In this document: positions 35,670-46,385 of the stretch, one piece after another | How the letters are laid out: every line of letters begins with the position of its first letter | Numbering within the stretch: the stretch's first letter is position 1 | NCBI GenBank assembly: GCA_905221605.1 | Contig: CAJNDS010002716.1 | Location: forward strand, 62,001-126,000 | DNA length: 64,000 bases | Source of the DNA: Symbiodinium natans | Taxonomy: Eukaryota; Sar; Dinophyceae; Suessiales; Symbiodiniaceae | Reading direction: 5' to 3' | The notes under the pieces: generated by a model | Told to the model about the DNA's origin: nothing | The model's database searches: none | What the model saw: the letters and a program-made list of their open reading frames with translations, nothing else | Position numbers and translations under genes: made by a program

Positions 35670-38600
35670 GTAAGAGCGTTCTGAGCTGGTGTTGGTCGCT
35701 GGGAGTGCTTATCCTAAGCTTCAATCGAGTTGACGGCGGTATGTTTTGTCCCTCTTCAGTCTTTAGTCTTTAGAATCTTTAGAACATGTTAGAACTTTAA
35801 CAGTGGCTTGGTTCCACTCAGGGAGAAGCAGATGCGCCGCCTGTGTCTCCGCAGCTGCTCTTGACTACGAGCGTGGGCACCCCAGACACGGCAGATGTTG
35901 CCTTGCGGGTCCCGCGTTGTTGTTCCTAGGTGTGGTGTGGCGGGGGCCTTCTATTTCCTAAGTGTTTCGGCCTGCTTGGTCCCGGCGGTTCCTTGCTCCC
36001 CTTGTCCTGCCGTTAAATGCCACGTTTTCTATTGAGCTCGGTTGTCCTTGTCCTTGTCCAACAGTGTCACATAAGAACCCCTTCAAAGACAGTGAACAGC
36101 CCTTCTGTCTTGCGTTCGCTTCCTCATTGACTTTCCTGCTCACTTGGGACGGGCCTACAGGCTAGTGATGCGATTATACGGACACGCATGCATATAAGTT
36201 GAAGCCCGTATTACTTCATATTCATACTAGCCCGTAGCAGGAAGTGGTGGCTGTGTTATGCCCTTCTGCAGGCCCTGGCATTGTCAGCACTTCAGGCAGG
36301 AGTGTGGCCCTATGGGCATCCGAGGCCGAGCATCCTGGACCTTCTGATGCCCCATCCCCGTCTGCTTCCGATTCCCGTCGCGTTCCGGGCACACCGCCTG
36401 AAGCCGACCGCCGTTCTGTTTTCGACAACGTGTTGCCCGCGAGTCTGGCTCAGTCAGCTGCCTCTGTCCAGTGCCTGACTGTGGGCAAGGGGACGTTTCC
36501 AAGGGCGACCGGGTGGACTTCACACATCACACTGCCATGCGGCCGCACCTCAACGACCACAGTGCCGGCACGCTCGTTGCCGGACGCCTCTGTGCGGCGT
36601 TAAGTCGCACGAAGGGGCCGACCCTTCCCAGCCGTCCCTAGACGAGATCGTCTCAACCTTCATCCCCAGCTTGCGCCCCGCCCGAGCCACTAAGCGACGC
36701 TGCCAGCGTTTGTTTGACGGCAGGAGGGGCGAACTATGGGATGAGCTCGACGGCACCCGCCGCTTTGCCTGCCGACGGCAAGTGCGGTGACCTTTGCCCA
36801 GCTCCCGCAAGTGCCCCTGGCGCCCGGCAGCCGTCAAGCGCGCTTCGGCCCCAGTCCCGAGGGGCTCGCGTCCCGACCACCTGCGCTCGTCCAGGTTGCG
36901 CAGACGCGAATGGAGCAGGATCTCTCTGCCCATGTCGACAAGGCTCCTTCGTCCTCGCTGCCGGATGCCGCCCTGTGTGCACCTCCACCTCCTGCGGCAG
37001 TTTGGTGCGGGGTCTTGGCTCCATAACCACGAGGCACTCGGGCTGCATGTCGAGCCCCACCTTTTCCAGGTCCTCCTCCGGCTTCGTTTGCGTCTGCCGT
37101 TGCTTCCTGCCGTTGCTTCCTCCGACGGTTTTGCCATGTCTGCGACGGCGCCGCGGCCACGACCGCGACCGCGACCGCGACCGCGACCGCGACCGCGACC
37201 GCGACCGCGACCGCGACCGCGACCGCGACCGCGACCGCGACCGCGACGACGACGACGACGACGACGACGACAAACAAATTTGACTTTGTCTTTTACTGGG
37301 CCATGTCAGGGCAGAATCAGTTTCAATTGTTTTTTGGGGGGAAATGGGGGGTGGACACTGAAGAGGGTGCAACTTGATTCGGGGCGCCCAGGGCCTACTC
37401 CAAGGTGCTCTGACTCAAAGTTGTTCGCGTTTGTCAAGAATTTGGTTTGAAGTTTGCATTCCAACAGGGGTGCCATCTTTCATAGGCGCTGTATGTAGTG
37501 GAATCGTTGGAACTCGTAGTTCAATTCGTTTCAAGCAAAAACACAAAACTGAAGGCATTCTTGCACGAAACGCTTGTTGCCCAAAGGGGAACTAAGGTCG
37601 GGACACCCAACCAATTTCAAGCCAATGTGAGAAGCTGGTCTTGTGCCCATTTGATACTGTCAGTTCAGAATATAGAAAGGGCGAAAAACACTGTTTCTAT
37701 ACTGTGAGATCGGAGAAACAATGTACTTTACCCTGAGTACAGCGCTAGCACATCAACGGGAAACCGCTTGCCTCCATGCTGGGCTTCGACAGTTCATGTG
37801 CAATGCCCAGATATCCAGGGTCTTCGCCGCATGTTTTTGTTTGCACGGTTGGGAAGTCTGGGGAAGCTTTAGCAAATCTTGCTTTGCAGGGTGGTCTTTG
37901 CCCGATGCTGCCAAATAATCCTGAGGCCTGGTGCAAAGCTGTGCGAAGATTTGCGCAAATGTTGTGAACACGAATACTTGGCATACACGACAAGCAACGA
38001 CCCTAACGTCATGCACAGGAGGCTGACGGCTGCCTGGGCGAGACAGGTGTTGACCTTCAGGCACAATCTTCAGTAATCTTCAGTAGCTCACGAACGACAG
38101 GAAGACTTGAACGATGCGCAGGATCAGAAGGGCAACCAAATCGCCGACAAGAGCTCTGCGAAGAGCTCAGCGTCATCAAGCAGCAGCAGCTCAAGCTCGA
38201 GCTCTGCCAGCTTCACCAGCACGACCGACAACAACGATGCTTGGCCAATAATTTGCAACTTGTAGATTATGACACTAACGTCTGAATTCGTGGCTTTCTG
38301 TGCGGTTTGGCTTTGCACGGTTCGAGTTGCACTGCTCAACTTACAAGCTCAGGCTTCTGGGAATGAAGGTCAAGGAAGCCACCTGTCTGCAAAAGCTTCT
38401 AAGGTGCAAGGTGAGGCAAGGTGCCAGGAGGGCTGTCAAAGGAGCAAGTGTGGCGTTAGTGTGGCGTTACTCCAAGGCAGGAAAGTGATGAAGCGTGCGA
38501 GCGAAAGCTCCATTCCATCTTTCTTTGACAAAGAAGCCGCCTCCAGTCTGCTGTGGCAGTTTTTGGAGGAGCTTGGCCCACGGCTTCTTTATTTTTATGA

Positions 38601-41600
38601 GGGTTCCTGCTTTTCTTTCTGCCCAGATCTGGGCTCGGTTATGGCACCAGTGTCTGCTTTTGACAGGTCGGGGCCAGGGCCCAGGGTAGTTCCTTTCGTC
38701 GCAGGACCCTGATTCGAGTCCAGCGGCCTTCTATTTTGCCACAGCTTGGAACTACTTCATCACACTCTCCATTGTGGTGACCATTCTTCAGGGTAGCCAA
38801 AGCCCAATCATTCCTGCCAGTACGGAAGGCTTTCTCCAGGTCTCCGTGGAGGCTCCGCTACCCGGAAGAGGGTTTAGGGTTTAGGGGTTTAGGGGTTTAG
38901 GGGTTTGGGGGTTTGGGGGTTTGGGGGTTTGGGGGTTTGGGGGTTTGGGGGTTTGGGGGTTTAGGGTTTAGGGCCTGTTGATGCAACCCTTGCCAAAGGC
39001 AAGAAGGCCCTGCTTTCAGGTGTTGCCGGCAGCCTCCTCAGTCCGTGCCTAAAACGAGTTTAGGGTTTAGGGTTTGGTCTATATGGAGGAAGAGGGGGCC
39101 GATTCATGGGAAGTGTTGAGACCCATCGCAACATGAAGTCTTGACAGAAAAACCTGCAGCGCTGAGTGCTGGCAGCTCTCTTTCGTCGCAATGTCCTCAA
39201 TGTTACTGCAAAGGAAGGCCGTGTTTTGACTGCATAAGAAAACGAAGCTCAAGCCTTCGAAACTGCTCAGGCCGAGCGCGCTATAGAGCCGAAGCCGTGC
39301 CTAGATTCTGAGATTGACTCAACCACAGAGTCAGAGATCTTTCCGCTGAGATAGCCTTTTGTGGCCTCACTTTTTTTGAATCTGAAGAATCCCGGTCTGG
39401 CTTAGAGTCTGAAGTACAAAGCAAGTCTAGAGTCTACATGCATAAAGTGTTGTGCGTGTGGTGTTCACAGCCACACTTTCACTACTGCCACCTTAGTACT
39501 AGTATAGTCAGAGTGTCACCGGAGAATGTAGTGGTGACGTTTCAGCAGAGGCGAAGCTCTCATTTTCAAATTTCAAGTTTCAAGCATAACGCTTTTCGCA
39601 GGTGGCCCTTGCGCTTGAGTTCCTCGCGCATATTTATGCCAGCACCAGCTGCTATGCTTGGACCCCGGCACGGCTTAGGTGGGTTCAGGCTTGGAGTTTA
39701 TAAGGTTGACATGCTTGCTTTCTATCATGCATTCGCAGTTCTTTTTCAACGGGGTTTGGGAGGAGCGTTCTCTTTTTGTAAGGCGTTCGTCAAGAGTCCG
39801 TATAACATCATTGACTTCTGCGCGCTGCTGCCATTGGTGATACGAATCATCGCCGGTGTTGAAACGCCCACGCTGGCAGAGAACGCAGTGGTGCACTACA
39901 CGCTCGTATGCTTCGTTCCGCTTATCCGCCTGCTGAAGTTGGTCCGGCGATTTAAGAAACTACAGCTGCTTCTGCCTCATGGCCAAGCCAGCAGAAACTG
40001 CTTGCCTTTTTGCTGTTGTGGCGGTGCTGCTTGCCGTTTTCCACCAACATCCCCACCGGCTAAGGCATGTTCTGTCTTCGGTAATTGATGCTTTGAAGCT
40101 CCTGCTTTTCCTCATCAGTATCATTGCAGCTTGGATGATCTGTGAACGTGTGAGGGCCCGGTGCGGGTGCGGTGGCTTGCATTCCAAAGCTGTGCTGTAC
40201 TGGAGGTGCTAATCTTTGCCACAGCCCTGTACATCACGGACCAGCCGGATAACATTGATTCACTGCCGTTGGCCATCTGGATGTGCACAGTCACCGTGAC
40301 CACTGTGGGCTATGGCCCCATCCTTGGCTGGGCCATGAGACGGCGCCCATCAGACAGCTCTCATTCAGGTTCATGTTCATAGTGCCTGTGGAACAACTGA
40401 GGTGACGTGACTCCATCGACGTGGCCAGCAAGAGGTGTTGCGGGCATTCTTTGCTTCATCAGCGTGTTGTTCATGGCGATGCCGATTTCCGTGCTCAGCT
40501 CAAATTTTTTGTTGCAGCATGATTCCTTGTTCCAACTCGAGCGCCAATGGACACCAAAGCGTGCCCAACATGAAAGGTTGCACGAACCCCAGTTTTGATT
40601 GGCTGAGGTGGTGGGAAACGCAATGTCACAGACATGGGCAGATCGGAACAGAATACTTCTTGTGACAAGAGCTCGACAGCGCTTAAAGAATTGGGGCGTC
40701 TCTGCCAGTTTCTTGGCCAAGTTGGTAGCTCAATGTAGCTCGTCAAACCTTGGCTTGAGGACTAGCCGCGTCGAGTGATCCCTCTCTGTAATGTTAACTC
40801 TTGGAATCTGCTTTCATATGTTTTATATGGCTCCTGGCAGTTTCGATTGACTCGGGCGCGCGGCATGGCTCGAGCCGATTTGTGCAGACCCACCGCCCGG
40901 ATGCCAGCGGCACAGTGAAGCAAACCACACCTGTTGTCGCTTTGGGGCAAAAGCTCCAAATCCACACCGGTTCAGGCACAATTGTAATTTCCTCGTTAAT
41001 GTATTTGGACTGTTTTTTTTCTTATGCTGTACGCTTTTTTTCTTATTCTCTCTGTGCCCCAGAAGCTGTTCCAAGCTCTTATGCTCCACCTCTTTTCGAA
41101 TCGTTCAGTTATGCTACCGTTTCTGTCGTTATTCTTGACGTTTTTTTATTCTGCTGACCTGACTTTTTCTTATGCTCCCCAGTCCTCCCGTTATTCTCCT
41201 CCCTCCCTTCTCCCCCCCGCTTCCCCCCCTCCACGTCCCCTCCTCCCCTCCTTCTCGCTCCTCTCCTCCTCCTTCCTCCTCCCCCACCACCTTTCCCATT
41301 CTTATCCAACAGTCCCACCAATACCCACTCACCGACCATTGCTCGCTATCCTACTGTCCACCCGCCATGCAACATCATCATGTCCCACATTTCCCACCGA
41401 TATTGCCGCCAGTCTTCGCCATCCCTACCATCACATTTCTCGACGTTCCTACATTTCCACAACTCCCACCAATACCCGTTACCCAGCATTCCTTTCTTTC
41501 CTGCCACTATCAGTCACTATCAGCTACTCTCTACCCCCACAAGTGCCCAGTACCCACCAACCCAACCAGTACACCCCACTGTTACCCATTGCCCACCAGT

Positions 41601-44396
41601 GCAGACCACTCACCCGCCATTTAGCCTAAACCCTATAAACCCTGTTTAAACTCAAATCCCCCGAGACTGCCCAGGCTCCGCCGTTATTCACTGCCAGTCC
41701 CAACCTTACCCATCACTACTCACCATCCTACCCACCATGACCCACCATGCAACACCCTACCCATCCACCATGCAACACCATACGCATCGCACCATGACCA
41801 ATAATTCCCACCATTTCCCACCAAGATTCTGCCAGTCGGACCGTTTCCCACCATTCGCCACCCCCACCATCACACACCACTACCCAGGATTCTCACCCTT
41901 CCCACCATTAATTATACTCGAAATGCCAACCATTTCCACAACTCCCATAAGCATCCGCCCATTCACAGCCAAGTCAACCAAGCCATGTTTTCCATTAATA
42001 TATCTCCCTGCAGGCCCAACGAATTGGGGGAGGGGGGGTGGTGCTGCCCTCAACCCGCAACCTTCCGGGAACGTTTGCATCAAGCATCAGCCCAGCCACA
42101 GCCGACCCAACCAAGCCATGCTTTGAGCAAGACTTTGGAACCCAACAAAGCGCTCGGTAAGGCGTGGTGTCCGCAATGCAAAAACACCAAGCCAAAACAC
42201 CTTTGTCATGCCGGCGTGCTTGCATCAGCCATCAATCCCAGCCAACCCTACCAAGCCGCGCTTTTGTATTAACATGTCCCTCTGGCTGCTTGAACCCAAC
42301 CGCCCTTGATGAGGTGCAAAGGGGGCGAGGAGTGCATGCGCCCGCCCAAACTCCCCACTCTATGACAAAGCTGAGGCCCAAACCAGGCCCAAGCCAAACC
42401 AAATTTTACAAGCCGGGCTCGATTGCACAATCATCAGGCTTTTGCTTTGGGGACGTCCTCAAAGACCACCCCACCCTGAAACCACACACACACAACTCAA
42501 AGACAAGCCTACCCTGTACCTGAAACCCTACGGTATGGGTTCAGGTATAGGTCCTTATGCCCGGAGCTCCTAAAGCCCTACAGGTTGTTATGCAGGGGCC
42601 CAAGGTAGGCCCCCCACACAGAATTCCAAGCATAACAGGAGAAAGTGGGCAGCATAAAAAGAAGCACCTTCAGCTTAAGAAAAAACACCCTCAGCATAAC
42701 AGGGGCCGGCAGGGCATCGGTGCAGCATAAAATAGACATCGCGAAGGCAAGCAGCATAAGAAAAAGCGGGGTCAGCATAAGGAAAAAAATTCCTTTGGTT
42801 TTAGGAGTTGTTCACGCATAGTCAGGAAGAATGACTTCAGTGAAGAACGACTCCACAAAAGCATTTTGTAGAAATGTGACTTGCTCTGGGAGCATATTTG
42901 ACGTCCTCCTGCTCCGAGTCCGAGTATCATTCCGAGGCCGTCAAGGCCAGGATGCCAGGGCCCTCGTTCCTGGTGATTGCACCGACCGAACTGCCTGAGA
43001 GGCCTCAGGAGGCCGAGGGTGGAGTTGCGGAACCCAGAGCCCGTGGCGATCGGTCGCCTGTACTCTGGGATCCAGTTGAAGCCCAGCTGCCCTGCTCGAA
43101 GAAGCACCAACAAATCGCCTCGGCCGCAAACTGCGTACTGCGTGGTCGCGGCCAACAAAGAAGGACCCCCCCGCACCCAGGCTCCACGGCGTCCACAGGA
43201 ACGGGCCGTGGCGCAGACAGCAACCGCTGGTCCGTTTGCATCCCATGAACCACGGGCCTAGGATTGCGACAGGCCAGGCGAAGATGAAGAGGAATACAAG
43301 GAAAAGCAGGCGGTGCAGCCGAGGCAGCTCGTGTCTACGGCGTGCCAAACACCCAGCCACCGCCGCCTGGTCCAGCCGAGGAGGCCAGGTCGGCGGTTCG
43401 CCTGGTGAGCCGGACACCAAAATGGCGGTCGGACGCTAAGTCACGGCTTCGTCTGCAGGACTACGTTTATGCACTAGCCAGCTAGAAATCCCAAGGGGGC
43501 ACCGGAGCCTCAAGCACCATCGATCTCGGTGTCTTTTTTCGGTACAGCGCACAAGAAATTCCCTGTGACGGTACTGGTCTGGTGTGCTGTTGGGCACGTG
43601 GAAATGGCGTGTGAACACGCTGCCTGGGAGTCCCGAGGCAGTGGCCTATCTTTTAGCATATTGTTATCGCGGGCTCTTTTTATGGAATTTGTCGTCCGGC
43701 CACCGCTTCTGATTACAGGCTCGGTTTGAAGTCTTTTGCTTTCAAATTTCCGTATCTCACCCATGAAGTCAGGTATGCCATTTACGCCACCACCAGGCCT
43801 ACCCATGGCCAAGTCTAAGCAGACCGCAACAGTATGTTCGCAGAGACGATGGCAAAACGAACGTTGAAACTCAAAGAACAGCATTTGGGATCTCTGATCA
43901 CGACCTTTTGGAGTTTAAAGGTGAAGCTTCATACATGGTCTTGTTCACCTGGTATACTGAGGTGATATGCCCAGGCTTTTCAAGAAGTTTGACCAAGATG
44001 GCAATGGTGAGCTTGGTATGGATGAGTTTTGTGATGCTTGTGCAGCATACATTCAAGGATACATAGCGCTGATTGTCTTGACCCAATGTGTTGCTGGGAT
44101 CAGAGCTGTCACGACAGCTTTGAGTCTGGAGCCTCCGTTGGCCCGAGGACTTGATTGCAAGGATGAAAGTTGGGATGAAGCCTTCAGAGGTCGGTTGCAA
44201 GTCCAAAGTGAGTGCAGAGCTTGTGGCCATGTGTCGCCCATTGGGCGCTTTTGAGCGGGAGGCATCTGACCTCTTTGTGGCCTTCGATACGGACGGCTCT
44301 GGAGGGATCGACGAAAGAGAATTCATGAAGGCACTCTTCCCATTGGACTATCGCAGAATGTACAGACGAGCTTCTGGCATGACTTTCGGGGCTTGA
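34416..44396 (+). CDS. Voltage-gated K+ channel with two EF-hands, copy B (14 exons, start not fixed)
   Basis: Paralogue of the channel ending at 33195. Exons: 34416-34475, 34591-34686, 35242-35316, 35559-35669, 38477-38568, 38705-38851, 39602-39655, 39783-39973, 40065-40125, 40206-40314, 40402-40490, 40608-40707, 43962-44032, 44148-44396. From 38477 all phases close to the stop. All exon lengths from 38477 match copy A, except S2 (54 against 57 bp) and the last exon (249 against 246 bp). Motifs: S1 AFYFATAWNYFITLSIVVTI, S4 LIRLLKLVRRFKKLQLLL, filter TVTTVGYG, S6 [15 protein letters not shown] loops DQDGNGELGMDE and DTDGSGGIDERE. No stop or frameshift is seen, so both copies look functional. 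Introns are larger than in copy A (2.8 and 3.3 kb) and hold transposon-like inserts. An exon between 35669 and 38477 is missing from the model; 38122 may start it. Confidence 0.8.
36240..37095 (+). mobile_element. LINE-like retroelement fragment, N-terminal zinc-finger region
   Basis: GC-rich plus-strand remnant in an intron of channel copy B. One frame reads CLCPVPDCGQGD, then RVDFTHHTAMRPHLNDHSAG: a C-x4-C ... H-type finger followed by the MRPHLxDHxAGxL signature I know from the N-terminus of dinoflagellate LINE-like ORFs. A second frame from about 36635 reads SLDEIVSTFIPSLRPARA and RCQRLFDGRRGELWDEL, also typical of these ORFs. The frames are broken by stops, so this is a dead 5' part. It runs into a (GACCGC)n array at 37158. 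Confidence 0.55.
37158..37270. repeat. (GACCGC)n then (GAC)n microsatellite
   Basis: About 15 hexanucleotide units GACCGC followed by nine GAC triplets, ending the GC-rich LINE-like block. The Arg/Asp or Arg/Pro repeats in its ORFs are artefacts. Confidence 0.95.
38477..40125 (+). CDS. Copy B, voltage-sensor exons
   Basis: 38477-38568: pre-S1 with SIPSFFDKEAASSLLWQFLE, ended by a GA donor where copy A has GT. 38705-38851: S1, GC donor where copy A has GT. 39602-39655: S2, VALALEFLAHIYAST. 39783-39973: S3-S4, SPYNIIDFCALLPLVIRIIA. 40065-40125: [17 protein letters not shown]. The last three introns start with GC in both copies. Confidence 0.8.
38869..38973. repeat. Interstitial telomere-like repeat, TTTAGGG / TTTGGGGG
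   Basis: About 13 units of GTTTAGGG(G) grading into GTTTGGGGG and back. It starts 18 bases after the S1 exon donor of channel copy B, inside the intron. Two more TTTAGGG units lie at 39059-39073. Being intronic, it is not a chromosome end. Confidence 0.9.
40206..44396 (+). CDS. Copy B, pore, S6 and EF-hand exons
   Basis: 40206-40314: VLIFATALYITDQ and the filter; GC donor inside the last Gly codon where copy A has GT. 40402-40490: DVTPSTWPARGVAGILCFIS, GT donor where copy A has GA. 40608-40707: [16 protein letters not shown]. 43962-44032: EF loop 1, ended by a GA donor where copy A has GC. 44148-44396: the second EF loop and a 31-residue tail identical in protein to copy A. Confidence 0.85.
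41021..42780. mobile_element. Element bounded by inverted arrays of TTATGCT
   Basis: The left flank carries TTATGCT or TTATTCT at 41022, 41043, 41079, 41109, 41129, 41146, 41170 and 41191. The right flank carries the complement AGCATAA (one AGCTTAA) at 42629, 42651, 42672, 42693, 42724, 42753 and 42774. Spacing is 17-36 bp on both sides. The core is C-rich, with CACCAT-type repeats (41700-41830) and a triplicated unit of about 135 bp. No transposase-like ORF is seen, and it sits in the last large intron of channel copy B. Arrays of a short motif in opposite orientation resemble subterminal transposase-binding sites, so a non-autonomous DNA transposon is my best guess. Precise ends and target-site duplication are not evident. 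Confidence 0.6.
41965..42305. repeat. About 135-bp tandem repeat, three diverged copies
   Basis: CAGCC-x-(A/C)CC(A/T)ACCAAGCC(A/G)(T/C)G(C/T)TTT recurs near 41969, 42103 and 42243. The second and third are preceded by GCATCA(A/G)(G/C)CATCA(G/A)(C/T)CC. It lies within the TTATGCT-bounded element. Confidence 0.65.
42898..43440. other. GC-rich block, coding status unclear
   Basis: Several frames on both strands are open, with sense-like composition. It lies in the last large intron of channel copy B and is probably another retroelement remnant, but no motif decides it. Confidence 0.3.
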
Positions 44397-45431
44397 CTGA
44401 GTTGGCTCCGAGAATATTCCAGGGGCTGAGTTTTCCATGGGCCTGAGGCCGCCCACCGTGAAATCGGTGCAAGCCGCACGTAGAGAAAGTGTGAGTTCGA
44501 ATCTGTGTGTGCCGCTGCAAACCGTACACTACTATTGATACCATCACGTGCTGAAACTCCTGATGCGCCATCTGATGAGTGCGGCAGTCGAGTGTCACTC
44601 CAAATGCGCGCCACACCCATAAAACCTGAAGCTGGTTAGACGGACATCACACGGATTTGAACTCAACAGAGGCGGCTACTGGCATCGGTTGGGAAGTTCA
44701 TCTTTCCACCCTCTTGGCCCGGGGCATAGGAACGGATAACTGTCGTGCAGGGCGGCTGCAGTACTTAGTCACATGGAATCGCGGAACAGAAAGAGTAGCA
44801 TTCATTCAAGGTGGGCTTAAGGGGGATTCATTTTGTCAAAATTGACTGCGTGCACAATCTGATCGCGTCGGTTCACGACTTCAATCGCCGGTCCTCTTGG
44901 GCCCCTCAGATAGTCTGTCAGTTTGTGTCGCCACCGGATTGAAGTCCAGCAAGTGTCACCAAGCTGATGTGCTATTGCTCTTGGACGGACATTGCGCACA
45001 ACAAGGATGCGCAGAAGGTTTTGCTTATGGTTGGGTTTATTGTTTTTGAGACGTCCCGAGCAAGGTGGCACATCTGCATGTGGTTTTAAAGTTCTGCGGC
45101 GAAGCAGTGATCGCATGCACACCAGCTGGCCTCAAGGGAAGCGGAAGTGCGCTCAAAAGTAGCTCGCAATTAGTCAGCGAGGACCGGCATGTGAATTGGG
45201 AGGTTTTCACGCTACGTAGTTGCATGCTCTAGACAGTAGAGGGCCTGTGCGCTTGGGCATTCTGGCCTGGCTTGCCCACTGAGAGTTCAATATATAGTTC
45301 AACTGCGAAGCAAGGAGCTCAGCCGATGACCCTTCACGTGAAGAAGGCGTTGCACAATCTGCAAGAAACACCATGTTGGTGTTAGCTCAGGTTTAATAAA
45401 GCGTTTAGTTTAAGGGGGTGCTGTGTGCCAG
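44397..45431. other. Intergenic, no gene recognised
   Basis: Follows the TGA of channel copy B; no exon recognised before the ubiquitin-like exon. Confidence 0.4.
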
Positions 45432-45704
45432 CCACAAGGCGGTGGCAGGCGACGCCGCGGCCTCCTTCGACCTGACATTGCCCGTGTCGGCCACTGTCGG
45501 CGAACTGGCGGTCCAGCTGGTCGAGACCTGAGCTTTTGCTGCAACTCATGGCGGTAGTGGTGGCACCGTTCGCTTGCATCTTTGAAGGCAGAAAGGGAGG
45601 GCTGCGAAAGCGAGCTCATCACCATCGTCAGCCGGGGCAAGCCGCTCAAGGACCCCTTGCATAAAGGACACATTGTGAAGGAGGGAAAGCTTGGGATCCT
45701 TGAG
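45432..45704 (+). CDS. Ubiquitin-like domain, two exons
   Basis: Exon 45432-45519 reads AASFDLTLPVSATVGELAVQ and ends at CTG/GTCGAG (GT donor). Exon 45588-45704, after TTTGAAG, reads AEREGCESELITIVSRGKPL, KDPLHKGHIVKEGKLGILE and ends at GAG/GCATTT (GC donor). Joined in phase 0 they give the ubiquitin-like order: strand F-x-L-x-L, TVGEL helix, then I.L...GK.L.D, then a final IVKEGKLGIL strand. There is no terminal Gly-Gly, so it is an internal domain and not a conjugated modifier. The first exon is probably further upstream. A histidine-phosphatase exon follows at 46386; the two may be one gene. Confidence 0.55.
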
Positions 45705-46385
45705 GCATTTGAGACTCAAGATGACTCAAATGCTTCAAGAGCCAGACAAGCCGACAGGATTCTGGAGCGAAGCTCAGTGATCTAGGTGGAGGTTTGATCG
45801 TGCTGCGTTCCGTTGCAGTGGCATCAGCAAACTGGACTGGGCTCAACACGTGTGTTTGCCAGGCTTAGAGGAGAAGTTGCCTGTTGTGTACATAGTGCGC
45901 AAGCCGGCGAGCTCGACAGGACTGATTCTCAGCTTCTCAGCACTGCACACAATCGGAAACAGCCTCGTCCTGCATGTTTCGGCATCTGGAATCATCTGGA
46001 ATCGACAGCTTGCAGTCGCAGCTTCAATTGGCACCCTTGTCAGGGGCGGTTGCTGCAGCCACTCCGTCGACGGGAGCAAAGACGACAACAGCAGTGCCAG
46101 CCTGAAGAGAGCGCTGCGGCCAACAGCCCCGTGCAGTCAAATGATGTCAAATGTTTGTCTGGTCCCATTGCCTTGTTAGAACTGGGCCCAGGTAGGCACC
46201 TTACGCACCCCGAGTTCAAAGCCACACCCTCTTGTACCTCTGAACCTTCAAATGCCAATCCTCCAAATTAGTCTGGTAGTCTTTTCCCGAGGCGTCTAGC
46301 ACAGAAAGTGCGAAGCCGTCGAAACCAGGCCTGGGGGCAGCGGGCTTGCCCAGTCGTCCTGCGTCATCCTGCCCACCCTTGTCAG

